64,000 nt of DNA from Cyrtodaria siliqua (Eukaryota; Mollusca; Bivalvia; Adapedonta; Hiatellidae). The DNA lies in the NCBI GenBank assembly GCA_037043455.1, contig JAWPHD010001336.1, forward strand, positions 62,001-126,000, read 5' to 3'. Every line of letters begins with the position of its first letter. The stretch's first letter is position 1. The translations under genes and the position numbers were made by a program. Of the stretch, positions 48,563 to 59,699 are shown piece by piece. The notes beneath the pieces were generated by a model, which was given only the letters and a program-made list of their open reading frames with translations, searched no databases and was not told where the DNA came from.

Positions 48563-49073
48563 TTTTCCGTTTAAACCTTCTTACATATATTATTAAATAA
48601 AAGGTAACACAAAAATAATCATATGTCTTTGTTATTCTACCTAAGTTTTAAATATATTATTTGTGCAATATAATCAACAAGTAGTTGAAAGGAGCCAAAT
48701 GCAAGTGGTTCAGAATAGTGTGAATTTGTTATATAATATAAAATAATGTTTGGTCAGTGATGTGATGTAAATATCCTTGATCTCTAAAATAGAAATACTG
48801 GTAGTTTTGATTTATCCATATAAAAGTATTTTCTTATGAAGAAAAGTATAAATAAATAATATCATCTCTCAAAGTGTATTAATGAATTTCTGTAGTTCTT
48901 TTTTACAATTAAAATTTTAGCTAGAACATATCATGTGTTATAGTTGTATTTTGTTTTTCCGCTTTAGAAAGGAAACACTATATCCCAGTACACATATTGT
49001 TCTTACCAGTGATGATCTGCAAACATGCTGTTTGCATGTTTACACATGTACGTTAACAATACTGATGACGATA

Positions 49074-50262
49074 ATTATTCTATATATGACAACTAGAGGG
49101 GTTTGCTTCGGAACACCTATATATGACAACTAGAGTGGTTTGCTTTGGAACACCTATATATGACAACTAGAGTGGTTTGCTTCAGAACACATATATGACA
49201 ACTAGAGGGGTTTGCTTCGGAACACCTATATATGACAACTAGAGGGGTTTGCTTTGGAACACCTATATATGACAACTAGAGGGGTTTGCTTCAAAACACC
49301 TATATATGACAACTAGAGGGGTTTGCTTTGTAACACCTATATATGACAACTAGAAGGGTTTGCTTCGAAACACCTATATATGACAACTAGAGGGGTTTGC
49401 TCCGGAACACCTATATATGACAACTAGAGTGGTTTGCTTTGGAACACCTATATATGACAACTAGAGGGGTTTGCTTTGGAACACCTATATATGACAACTA
49501 GAGGGGTTTGCTTTGGAACACCTATATATGACAACTAGAGGGGTTTGGTTCAGAACACCTATATATGACAACTAGAGGTTTGGTTCAGAACACCTATATA
49601 TGACAACTAGAGTGGTTTGCTTTGGAACACCTATATATGACACCTAGAGGGGTTTGCTTCGGAACACATGTATGCCAACTAGAGGGGTTTGCTTTGGAAC
49701 ATCTATATATGACAACTAGACTGATTTGCTTCGGAACACTTGCTTCGGAACACCTATATATGACAATTAGAGGGGTTTGCTTTGGAACATCTATATATGA
49801 CAACTAGAGGGATTTGCTTCGGAACACCTATATATGACAACTAGAGGGGTTTGCTTTGGAACACCTATATATGACAACTAGAGTGGTTTGCTTCGGAACA
49901 CTTTCTTCGGAACACCTATATATGACAACTAGAGGGTTTGCTTTGGAACACATATATGACAACTAGAGGGGTTTGCTTCGGAACACTTGCCTCGGAACAC
50001 CTATATATGACAACTAGAGGGGTTTGCTTCGGAACACCTATATATGACAACTAGAGGTATTTGCTTTGGAACTCCTATATATGACAACTATAGGGGTTTG
50101 CTTTGGAACACCTATATATGACAACTAGAGGGGTTTGCTTTGGAACACCTATATATGACAACTAGAGGGGTTTGCTTCGGAACACCTATATATGACAACT
50201 AGATTGGTTTGCTTCGGAACACCTATATATGACAACTAGATGGTTTGCTTCGTAACACTTGT
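49074..50262 (+). repeat. 37-bp minisatellite, about 31 copies
   Basis: Unit ACCTATATATGACAACTAGA + GGGGTTTGCTTCGGAAC. Copies vary at GAGGGG/GAGTGG and CTTCGG/CTTTGG; some carry a duplicated GGAACACTTGCTTCGGAAC. Small ORFs inside on both strands are artefacts. Confidence 0.93.
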
Positions 50263-51199
50263 ACCATCCGCCTTGTGCTTATCCCTGACCTTTGACCCAA
50301 AATCAATAGGAGTCGTCCTCTAACCAAGGACAAACGACTTTCAAAGTTTAAGAATGGTTGGTCCTTCACAAGTTATTGAGCAGAAACGAAAGTATGATGC
50401 CGACGACACAAACAGATGAATATCTACTGCCAATCCACAATTGCAAATAAATGGTCACAGTGGCCTTGGCCTTTGACCTATTCTCTCCAAAATCAATAGA
50501 GGTCTACCTAATTGCACAGGAATTATCAATTCAGTTCATGCATCTGTTCTCTTTTAAATGAGTGGAAAACAAGTATACATGAATTGTACATTGTATGACT
50601 AACAGTAGGATGCAAGGATACTTACATATAGCCCATAATTAATTACCCCACTTCAATAGAAATTGTAAACAATTAGAGTAGTCATCCCTTTATGATTTTT
50701 TTTTATATAAAAAATAAAGATTTATAATAAAAACACATAGGGGGAAAACAATTAAAATAATAATTGATTTAAATGCAATCCATGACTTACATCTATGACA
50801 TCTAGCAGCGGTCACACAGTAACCTTGACATTGGACACACAAATCAATAGGAAAATGGTTTTCATAAAAAAAAGCTCACAGTGATCTGGAATTTTGATCT
50901 ATTGACTCCAAAAAATCAATTGGGGGTCTACATCTCATCTGGGTTGAAATTGAAATATATTTATATAGGCCCTGTTCTCATATATATGTATATATAATGA
51001 TCGGAACCTTTGACCTACTAACCCCAAAAACTATAGGGATCATCCTTTCACCTCTGACGATCAAGTTAGTAGTTAGTGGTTGTTACAATATGTCTATGCC
51101 AATCAAGTGACAATTTAACTTTAAACATTTTAATTGTGGGTAATTTTTTATAACTTTCTTCGGTGGCATTTCCTAGTCTATTCTATTCTATTCTCTCAA
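50263..51199. other. Repeat remnants, no gene seen
   Basis: Words such as CCTTTGACCCAAAATCAATA GG recur at 50287, 50470, 50830 and 51005 with ~180-bp spacing, a decayed tandem core. No ORF of note. Confidence 0.45.
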
Positions 51200-51440
51200 C
51201 AGAGAAGCGCAAAGGACCGTGACACAGTCTAGGGATTTCCATACTAGCGAACACCAACAGATAGCAATCGTGAACGCTCGGCCAATCCCGTTATTCCTCG
51301 GGATCCCGCCTCGTGTGTATCACGGCGCTTCGGTATGTTCAAAATCTTCACATTCTGTTAGCCGGAAGGCAACGGCACAGAAAATAGTGCACTGTTGCTA
51401 AGCTGTTGCTACATAAACAAGATGGCCGCTTGCCACACGT
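51200..51440. promoter_or_regulatory. Promoter-like CpG-richer segment
   Basis: This stretch has many CpGs, unlike its AT-rich flanks. It holds a CCAAT motif (about 51281), an Ets-like GCCGGAAG (51360-51367), a YY1-type CAAGATGGCCGC (51418-51429) and an E-box CACGTG (51436-51441). Such a set is typical of unmethylated housekeeping promoters. It could start the gene whose 3' exons lie at 55.7-56.9 kb, or a divergent transcript. No start codon with a long frame is visible. Confidence 0.35.
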
Positions 51441-53142
51441 GTTGATGTAGGTTGCAGAAAACTAAATACTTTCCCATAGACCTCCTGTTGCACCTGTCAG
51501 CTAATATCTCAAGAATTATACACCAGATTTTCTTTAAATTACCTTATTTCATAGATATTTCCATCACAAAGCCTTTGAAAGTGTGAAAAAGACAATTTTT
51601 TCTGCTCAAACTCTCTGCACATGTCTGTGTTTACAAACACTATTGAATCCGCACTGAATATTGACATGCAATTTCAATGGATGTTAAATTTTCAAAAACA
51701 TTAAAAAATATTTTTTTATTTAATTTAATGATCCTAGCTGATGGGGATTATTTTACCTATAGTTTATCCTTCCTGAAAATGCATATTGAATATTTCAAAG
51801 TTATATCTGCTGACCTCTGTGAACTCTGTGAACTTTCACTTCTGTACTGAATCGCACACAACAAAAGGCGGGGCTTCAGCCAGGCTATATTTAGCTGTAC
51901 GCAACCTGTATGATTTGCGTTTTATGTTTCTTATTTACAATACAGATGAAGGTTTTATCACTGCTTTCACGTAAATAAACTATAGATGGAGCAATCGGCT
52001 AAATGACATTGCAAAATGTTGAAGATAACTTTGATTTTGAATGCAAATTCGTTTTGGCGGGAATCTGACGCGCGTCACTCTACTATGACGTAACCAATAT
52101 GGAAACCTGTGTATTACATTCGAGTCATGCTGCAAAGCCGTGTACGAGATGTTGCGAATGCAACAGATAGTAGAACGTTGTTACTGATTGGATGACAAAT
52201 AATTTTTACCCAATCAGAATACGCATACTACGTTGTGATTGCGTTCTACTTTAACCGGTGTCGTGTTATATTTGTTCTCTTGTTAACACATCGAAAACAG
52301 TTATTTACCACTTGTACAATTTTCGAGCAATGCGTCCATAGGACGCACATGTTTAAGAATGATGCGTCCTCAGAAAAAAAAAGTGCGTCTAGGACGCGGG
52401 ACGCAGAGCAAAATGAATCACTGACATTTCGAAAAAAAAATATGGATTTAAACTTTTAATGCATTTAATCAAACGTTTTTCCGTTGTCAAAAAATCAGTT
52501 CTCTTGAGACCGACATAAATAATTTGGATACCCATAATCCTCGGCACTAACAACGGGTTTATGACCCGGAATTCTTTACAATTTGTTTGCTTATTTTTAC
52601 TAAAAAACTCATTGATATAATAATAATCAACAGCAGAATCGTAAATCGTTTTACAAACACCGATTAAATAAAAAATGTAATTTCCAGTATAGTACATGTA
52701 ATTACTAATTGTATTTTATGTTCAGTCGCCGCGAAGCCGGTAATAGGAACCGCCATATAATTATCGTGACATTATCCGGGCATTCGAATTTTCAAAAAAC
52801 AAAAATAAAAATTGTCTTCTGCTTTTTTTAAAAAGTTATTGAATAATTATGCATTAAAATAACTGCAGTAATAAAATGTTGCACCTTTTACCTGTGCAGT
52901 TTCGACTCCGCGAAGTATCGTGGCGTTATACGCGAAGTAAGTTCGCCGAGAGCCGATTCCCACGCCGAGTAGTTTTATCACCCAAACTCCGAGTAATTAC
53001 GCGATTTGTAAATTCCTCACTCAGCGTGAAATGGTTGTACGCCGTGGCCTTTTGATATTTTAAATGTGTAAATAAACAGATTCATATATCTTACTTTCCT
53101 TTTCAGTAAATTTGTTCATATATATCTTTCTTTTCTTTTCAG

Positions 53143-53252
53143 ACAGTGTCCTGGCTTCCCACCAAGTGGTGGAGACCTTTATGGAGGATGAAATTAAAAG
53201 GTTTTTAAAATATGCCCAGGAAAGGACTGGAGGTGGAGGGAGGAAGAAATAA
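53143..53252 (+). CDS. Orphan terminal-exon-like ORF
   Basis: After a strong acceptor (TTTTCTTTTCAG), one frame entered in phase 1 reads SVLASHQVVETFMEDEIKRF then LKYAQERTGGGGRKK and stops at TAA 53250-53252. The peptide looks helical and coding. Because it enters in the same phase as the 55692 exon, the two could be alternative last exons of one gene. Alternatively, splicing from a weak GTTTTT donor at 53191 would join in phase to the coiled-coil ORF that follows. No homolog recognised. Confidence 0.35.
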
Positions 53253-53272
53253 ACGAGACAATTTTTTTTTAA

Positions 53273-53785
53273 CTCAATGGCCTGGTGACTATCAGGAGAA
53301 AATTCAAGGATCCAAGCAACCAGACAACAGCAAACTCTAACACAGACCAGTTCTCAACAGTGGATTGCCCTTGCGCTTCCCAAATTGAAATCATGGAACA
53401 AAAAATAAAAAAATTAGAGGAGAAGATTGACTTTCTTATGCAAAACTCATCATCAATGCCACCTGAAAACATACTGCAATCCATTCCACTGAACACCCAG
53501 CATAATATGCGCACCTCACAAATACAGCCAATCACACAGAAAGCAATGCCACTTAACAGGCTGCAGATAACTACACCAACAAGATCAAACACACATATTT
53601 CACCAACAAGCTCACCAAACACACAGAATATTTCACCAGGGTCGATATGTTAATGTATAGTGACCCTGATTCCACCAACAAACTCACTAATGACATCAAA
53701 CACACATAAGAATATTCCGACAGTGAGCCAGCAAGTGGAAAGTATCGATTCCATGGATGACGACATTTATACTGTATATCAAGCT
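53273..53785 (+). pseudogene. Coiled-coil / Ser-Thr-Pro-rich frame interrupted by one stop
   Basis: One reading frame stays open from 53273 to a GTAAGT donor at 53786, except for a single TAA at 53651-53653. It contains CPCASQIEIMEQKIKKLEEK (a short coiled coil), then a Thr/Pro/Asn-rich stretch with repeated SNTHISPT- and SNTHKNIPT-like pieces, ending SMDDDIYTVYQA. A likely acceptor is CTATCAG at 53288-53294. The same frame continuing past the stop suggests a recently disabled exon, or a host or transposon-derived gene with a polymorphic stop. Family unknown. Confidence 0.4.
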
Positions 53786-53886
53786 GTAAGTATCGGTCTA
53801 TAAATACGTTTTGCTTGACATTTTCAAAGTAAGGAGTATCTTCCATAAATATTTATAATTAAAAATATTCACTGATGATACTGCGC

Positions 53887-54055
53887 AGATATAGAGATTA
53901 TTTAACTGCTGGGATCGATTATAGGGAAATCCTTCACGAGATGGGAGACGTGTGATTCTTTTCACGAACGAGCGTATGTGAGTGAGTGAAAAAAACAACA
54001 TGTTACCATCGAGTGAAGGATTTCTCTATAATCGAGCAGTTAAATAATCTGTTTA
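53887..54055. mobile_element. Foldback element (about 170 bp)
   Basis: The left arm (AGATTATTTAACTGCT..GATCGATTATAGGGAAATCCTTCAC) and right arm (GTGAAGGATTTCTCTATAATCGAGCAGTTAAATAATCT) are near-perfect inverses around a ~65-bp loop. Non-coding; resembles a small foldback MITE. Confidence 0.6.
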
Positions 54056-54099
54056 TTACATTTTAAATCAGTTTGTGCATGATTTTAACCGAAATTATT

Positions 54100-54475
54100 C
54101 GCTAGATCAACCAAGCTTGAATCATGCTTGTATAGTGGGTACTACAGCTCAGTTAAGTAGAGCTGTTCCACTAGATCAACCAAACTTGAATCATGCTTGT
54201 ATTGTGGGTACTACAGCTCAGTTAAGTAGAGATGTTCCACTATATCAACCAAACTTGAATCAAACTTGTATAGTGGGTACTACAGTTCAGTTAAGTAGAG
54301 ATGTTTCACTAGATCAGCCAAACTTGAATCATGCTTGTATAATGGATACTACAGCTCAGTTAAGTAGAGATGTTCCACTAGATCAACCAAACTTGAATCA
54401 AGCATGTATAGTGGGTACTACAGCTCAGTTACATAGAGCTGTTCCACTAGATCAATCGCTAGTGGGCGCTTTAAT
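54100..54475 (+). repeat. 69-bp minisatellite that stays open in frame
   Basis: About 5.5 copies of a 69-bp unit. As 69 is a multiple of three, one frame is open over 54075-54494 and would encode a 23-residue repeat (LDQPNLNHACIVGTTAQLSR + DVP). No splice context or recognised family; best taken as a satellite. Confidence 0.8.
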
Positions 54476-55382
54476 TGGCATAATCTGCAAGTAAGACATG
54501 CATGATACGGTATTGGCAGGTCGAGACTACCGATTGTGCTACGCCGACATATTTTTCAAGTGTTCAATGGAAATGTACAGAAATTACCGAGGAAAAAATA
54601 TGTTTTGCTTCACTAATTTTAGTTTGCTCACTTATCCACTGCAAATATAACATACTTAAACACACATGACATCTAAACACGCTCTTCTTTTATTCGGATA
54701 AAAAATGCATATTGGAACGTCAAGCTTCGAAGGATTGACATGGTGTAACGGGTTTTCCCATTTTTCAAAATGTGGAAATTATTTGAAAACATCTCTCTGC
54801 CACCAAAATAACAAAATACGAACCCAACGTGTTTATGATAATAGTAAGCAAGACGGAACATGCTAAGATAGCTGGAAGCAGGAATTAAAAATTATAATTT
54901 TTTTATAATCCTTGGTTAAACTGGGAAATACATGTATAAACAAAATCTTATTTGAAGATACAGAGCTCTGAGTGATATATTATAATGGTGATCAAGTTTT
55001 GGTATTAAAGAGTTATACTCCAAAATATGCTATTTAAACATGGGACCCCCAAAATCATGGTTAGGACCTTTAAATATTTTTTTCCAGGAGTCCTGGATCC
55101 CCCGTTGAAAAATCCTTGGTAAAACCCTGCAGTTCCATTCAAGTACCAGATAAATGCAGAACAAACAAAAGGATTTTTTTTCCATTTTGCATTGAAATAC
55201 ATGCATTCAATTGCTTTAAGGATTATGGTTCCTTGCATTTAAATAATGCCAAGTTTCATTCATGAACACTAAATGCATTCAAGAAATCACCCTAATGCAT
55301 TTTAAAAATTTATAACAAAAAAATACAAACGGAATGCATATAGAATATAAGTGCCAACACTTTTGGGTGACTTGAACTGAGC

Positions 55383-55640
55383 ATGAGGCGCCGAGTGGTT
55401 AGCATACCTGCCTCTCGATTCAGAGGTCCTGGTTTAGATTCCCATTGGGGTCACTTTAATGGTTTTTCAACTGCAATCCCTCGGTACCTTATTTGGGCAA
55501 GGTACTGTAAAAACATACCATTCTATGGAGATGTTTAATCTGCTGGTCTTGTGTACAGGGAGAGTCATACCCTGTGCATGTAAAGATCTCGCAGAACAAA
55601 CGAAAAAAACGGAACTGTGGACTTTCCTGGACTGATTAAG
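55383..55640 (+). mobile_element. tRNA-derived SINE before the second gene's penultimate exon
   Basis: A box GCCGAGTGGTTAGCATACC and B box GGTCCTGGTTTAGATTCCC, then TTATTTGGGCAAGGTACTG. Ends about 50 bases before the exon at 55692. Confidence 0.75.
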
Positions 55641-55691
55641 ACAGTTATGTCTATATCTCAATTTACATGCATGAAATGTCTATATTTTCAG

Positions 55692-56870
55692 AGCCTCGGG
55701 TTGAACCAGTGCCTGGAAAACAGACCCCGCAAGACCAGAAACGTCACCAGGCTGTCATCTCATTGACACCCAAGGACTGGAAGGTAAGTTGTACAGACCA
55801 CTAAATAGGGTACATATGAGGTCAATAAGTAAGCAGTAAACCAAGTAAGCCAATAAAGAATATGAAAGCTCACTGATTAGTCAGCGGGTCAATCAGCTGT
55901 TATCCAAAACGTTAAATGATTGAAATATCACCGATTAGTCAGACTTCAGTTGGTAAACCAGGGCTATTCCATTAAAACATAACAGGGAACCCAGGAAGGC
56001 AACTTAAACATCCATGGTTGAACCCTATTTCCTGACATTTGGTTCTTTAAATTCAATTTTGCATCTATTGGTGGGTGTTCATTTTCAAAAGTATGCTCCT
56101 GGAGTACCATGTATGTTTCAATGGAATAACCCTCAACTGTTATCCAAAGAGTTATAATCATTATAACCATTATAACAGCTGATTTATACACAGAGGTCTG
56201 ACTAATCAGTGAAATTTCATAAAGTTCCGTATATGTGGTGTGGGCGGAATATAGTGTTGCCCTTGTCCATCTGTCTGTAAGTAGTTACATCCCACTTTCA
56301 TACATACACCACCCGGTCTTGTCCGGACTACTCCTTAACTTTTCACCAGATTTTGTTGATACTTGGAAGAAAATATTATAAGACTGTTTGTGCGTATCTC
56401 TGCACTATTCCGGTCCATTGACTTTTGGCGAAGTTGTGGCCTTATTTTAGATGAAAGCTTACAGCAGACATGCATGTCCACAGACACATTTCTAGTATGA
56501 AACGACAATTTGTATTTTCTTTTGTTTTTGTTTTGTTAATATAATATTTAACAAGGAATAACCAAAAAGTAAGTTTGAAATGAAACAGAGTTCACTAATT
56601 AAGTGCACGTTAGAATAAAATCTGTCGGTGTTATTTGGTGCTTTGTTTTTGACCGCCACACTGCTTGTTTCTGCAGGTGTTATATAAAGTGACAGCGTCA
56701 CTGCTTGTTTCTGCAGGTGTTATATAAAGTGACATAACTGCCAGTGTATTAGTTGAACATTTCTCAAATTTCAGGAGTTGATAGAAATTTTCAAGATAGA
56801 AACTCCCACCATACCTCCACGGAATACAGTACAAAACGGAGAGAACTCGCCATCGAATGGTCACAAGTGA
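55692..56870 (+). CDS. Last two exons of an unrecognised gene (partial)
   Basis: Exon 55692-55783 (acceptor TTTTCAG, donor GTAAGT) reads EPRVEPVPGKQTPQDQKRHQ then AVISLTPKDWK and ends in phase 0. Exon 56775-56870 (acceptor AATTTCAG) continues ELIEIFKIETPTIPPRNT and ends in TGA at 56868-56870 after SPSNGHK. Splice sites, open frame and composition make this a credible C-terminus. I do not recognise the family. The first exon enters in phase 1 if its acceptor is at 55691, or in phase 0 if the next AG (55693) is used. Upstream exons are not identified with confidence; candidates lie at 53143-53785, and a promoter-like segment at about 51.2-51.4 kb. Confidence 0.6.
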
Positions 56871-56874
56871 AACT

Positions 56875-57310
56875 TGTGTAGCAGAAACACGGAAAGTAGC
56901 GCCTTTGTCTGGAGCAGATGATATTGCTCAATTTCATACATTGAATTTCTTTCAGACAGAAGTATTCAAGTGTGTTGGTTATTGCATAGACATTAATACA
57001 TTGTTATTAGGTCTGTGATTTCTTTCAGACAGAAGTGTTCAAGTATGTTGGTTAGTGAGCCTCTCTTGAAACTTGTGTAGCAGAACCAGGCAAACTACCA
57101 CATTTGTCTGGAGCAGAAGATATTGCCGAATTTCAGGCATTGCATTTATTTCGGACATAACATTCAAGCGTGTTGGTTAGTATTTGTTTAGATGGTCTCC
57201 ACCTTGAAAGTTGTACAGCAGAAACATTGAAACTTGCCAATTTATCTGTTGTAGTCTTGTGCAGGCTTTGAATTTTTGCAAGCGAAACTTTAAGTGCGAT
57301 GTTTAGAGTG
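56875..57310 (+). repeat. Three imperfect ~150-190-bp repeats after the second gene
   Basis: CTTGTGTAGCAGAA, TTTGTCTGGAGCAGA and GTGTTGGTTAGTG-type words recur at about 56.87, 57.07 and 57.21 kb. They begin within a few bases of the TGA at 56868, so they may form its 3' UTR. A later AATAAA is at 57740. Confidence 0.6.
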
Positions 57311-57388
57311 GTGAAAGCACTCATGTTTGGGAATACTGCAGGATGGTGTTTAGGGATCGGAAATACCAGGTACCATGTAAACGATTAA

Positions 57389-57540
57389 CCCACTACATAT
57401 ATATAATGGACTGTTCTTTCTTTTAATTAAGACCATTCCATTTATGTGACAAAGGGGTGTTTCGGGGAAATGACTGATCAGCAGCTGGACATTGTAAAAC
57501 CCTGATCAGCCTGCAAGTTACTCGCCAATACTAGGTGTTT
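57389..57540. mobile_element. Truncated inverted copy of the TTAA MITE
   Basis: Begins TTAACCCACTAC and runs through ATATATAATGGACTGTTC and CCTGATCAGCCTGCAAG, which is the reverse complement of 12916-13113. It then loses similarity after ACTCGCC, so the far end is missing. Confidence 0.65.
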
Positions 57541-57796
57541 AGAGGGACGATAAGTGTAATATAAGTCAACACTTAAAAACATTGCTTGCAGACGGAGTTT
57601 CCTTGTAATAGGTTTTGTTTTTTGTGATTCTGCAACAGACAGATGCTAACTAGAGGAAAAATGTAGATATGTAAATAATTATGAAACTGATGTTTTCTCA
57701 TGGAATCTAGTCATGGTAGGGCACTCAGATGCAAAAATGCAATAAACAGGAAGGAAGTTGATATATGTCTATGTTTATATATTAATTTCTGTCCTA

Positions 57797-58347
57797 TTGT
57801 TTGGGGCGCTTGTTTCAGCCAAAGGGTTTTTGGTCTTTTAAGATAAAATTAATCTACTACCTTAATAAGTACAGACATTTTTAGTGGTAAATAAAAGTGC
57901 CTTACTTTTCAAAATCGGTTTAGAAATAAAAATTCCATGCGCGATAGTTTTTTTTGATGGGGCATTTTCAATGCAAAATTCTGCTGCATTAAATTTGAAA
58001 AATATTTATTTTTAGAATTTTTATCCAAAAATGGTTTTAAATTGTTGGATATTAGTAAATTAAGACACCCTGAAAGTTTTATAGCAAAATATGAAGGCTA
58101 ACTGAAGTAATTTGAAATTTCTTAATTTTCTGCTGTTCCACCAACAAGGAATTTACATAGAAAAAGGCCCAATTTAAAAATCATTTTGGTTGTAAAATAT
58201 TTATTTCTCAACCGATTTTCAAAATTAAAGTGGTTTTATTTACCACTGAAAATGCCAGTTCTAATGATGTATAACTGATGTGCGTATTGTTTAAATTACT
58301 CAAGTTACTGCAGAAAAACCTTTGGCTGAAACAAGCGCCCCAAACAA
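57797..58347. mobile_element. Long-TIR mariner-type MITE (551 bp, TA target)
   Basis: A perfect ~29-bp inverted repeat begins TTGTTTGGGGCGCTTGTTTC at both ends, each flanked by TA (57795-57796 and 58348-58349). Inverted similarity continues inwards: TTTAGTGGTAAATAAA near 57888 and its inverse near 58240, giving TIRs of roughly 150 bp with gaps. No ORF. TA duplication points to Tc1/mariner-like mobilisation. Confidence 0.75.
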
Positions 58348-58535
58348 TAGATTTTGTGACATTGTCATGAAACTTTACTTGATGTCAAGAGCCCACTATT
58401 GATGACAGTAGGTCTTTGTTGACAAAAGTGTCGCTTAGGGTTGTAACAAAAAAGAAAGTAGAAGTATGTTTTCCCAGTTCCTTAATAAATGAGGTCCTCC
58501 CTGGTTTGGTCCTAGATAAGTCAATATATTCCACT

Positions 58536-58572
58536 CCCCCCCCCCCCCCCCCCCCCCGCCACCCCCCACCAC
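58536..58572 (+). repeat. Poly-C tract
   Basis: About 20 cytosines followed by GCCACCCCCCACCACCC. Sequencing length here is likely unreliable. Confidence 0.85.
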
Positions 58573-59251
58573 CCAACGTTAAAGTTTTTGGGGTAACTTT
58601 TTGTAACGCATGTATTTCATCAACTATGCATATTAGGATGATAAATTGGGTAACAAATATTAATATATCTAATTTTTTTTGAACATCGTTTGTGGACACT
58701 TTTTACACCAAGTTAAAGTTTTTGGGGCAAGTCTTTGTAATGCATATATTTCATCAACTATGCATAATAGGGTGCTCAAATGCAAGTTATGACAACTTAT
58801 ATTGATGCTTATTGAAGACAGTACAGTAGTCTAATTCACTTTAAAACATTTAAATGAAGAGGTGTTAAAGAATACCAATTAATCATAAATATTTGAATTA
58901 AAATTGAATTCAATACTTTTAGCAAACTCCTAGTATCTACCTATGGACATGATATACAGGTAAACAGAAAACCTTGGAACAATTTGACACTGTTGTTTGT
59001 GTGAAGGTAGAAACTGTAACATTATGATGTCATACATTTGAACATGTGAAAGCCTTGAAGATGGATATTATATGTTATACTAGTTTGGCTGTAATACCAT
59101 ACTCTGATAATGTGAAAAAGTATTATTGGGCAGTGTAGCACCATGTGAAACCTATACAGAGACTGAACATCATGATGTCATAATGACCACAATATGGTAA
59201 TGATATATACTAATCATTGAACATATGTACCTACTTTATTCTAATAATTTG

Positions 59252-59256
<5 letters not shown>

Positions 59257-59287
<31 letters not shown>
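59257..59287 (+). repeat. (GA)n microsatellite
   Basis: About 15 GA dinucleotides, ending GGGAGTGGGGTGG. Confidence 0.9.
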
Positions 59288-59288
<1 letters not shown>

Positions 59289-59699
59289 TGGGGTGGATGG
59301 TGGGATATATTAGGAGATTGAAACATACCTATTTCTTTTACTTTTTCTCTTAACTAACTTTTATTTAAACATATATCCATATTTAAAAGATATTTTATGA
59401 AGGCGAGCGTTGGGTGGTATTGGCTCCCATTTCTGGTTAAGGTACACTTTTGAAGGAAAAATCCTTATTTCCTTAAAACTTTGAAAATTGACCTATATGT
59501 TCATCATCTGTGTTACAAGCACCATAACTCTCTGGCCTTTTACCAAATCTATCCACTTTTTTTATCATAGATTTTTGCGGTAAAATTAGCAATTCGCATC
59601 CAGTATTGGTGCTTCTTGTTTCTTTCAAACTGCTGGAGATGGTAGACACATTTCCTAAGGTGCCTTGATTGTGTCGGCAGCAAAGCATAGCAGACACTA

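Larger units (their letters stand above)
58350..59699. other. Intergenic, simple repeats only
   Basis: Holds the poly-C and (GA)n tracts. GTTAAAGTTTTTGGGG is repeated at 58578 and 58713 with similar ATTTCATCAACTATGCATA context (a ~130-bp direct repeat). No gene seen. Confidence 0.5.

Noticed and set aside
48933..49060. Exon-like stretch after CCGCTTTAG reading ETLYPSTHIVLTSDDLQTCC
   Set aside because: Acceptor is fair, but there is no convincing donor before the minisatellite and no matching neighbour exon.
49594..49807. ORFs on both strands with repeating peptides
   Set aside because: Products of the 37-bp minisatellite; the unit is not a multiple of three and frames close in adjacent units.
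52389..52697. 102-residue minus-strand ORF as a gene
   Set aside because: AT-rich, no motif, no splice or promoter context; it overlaps the GGACGC cluster.
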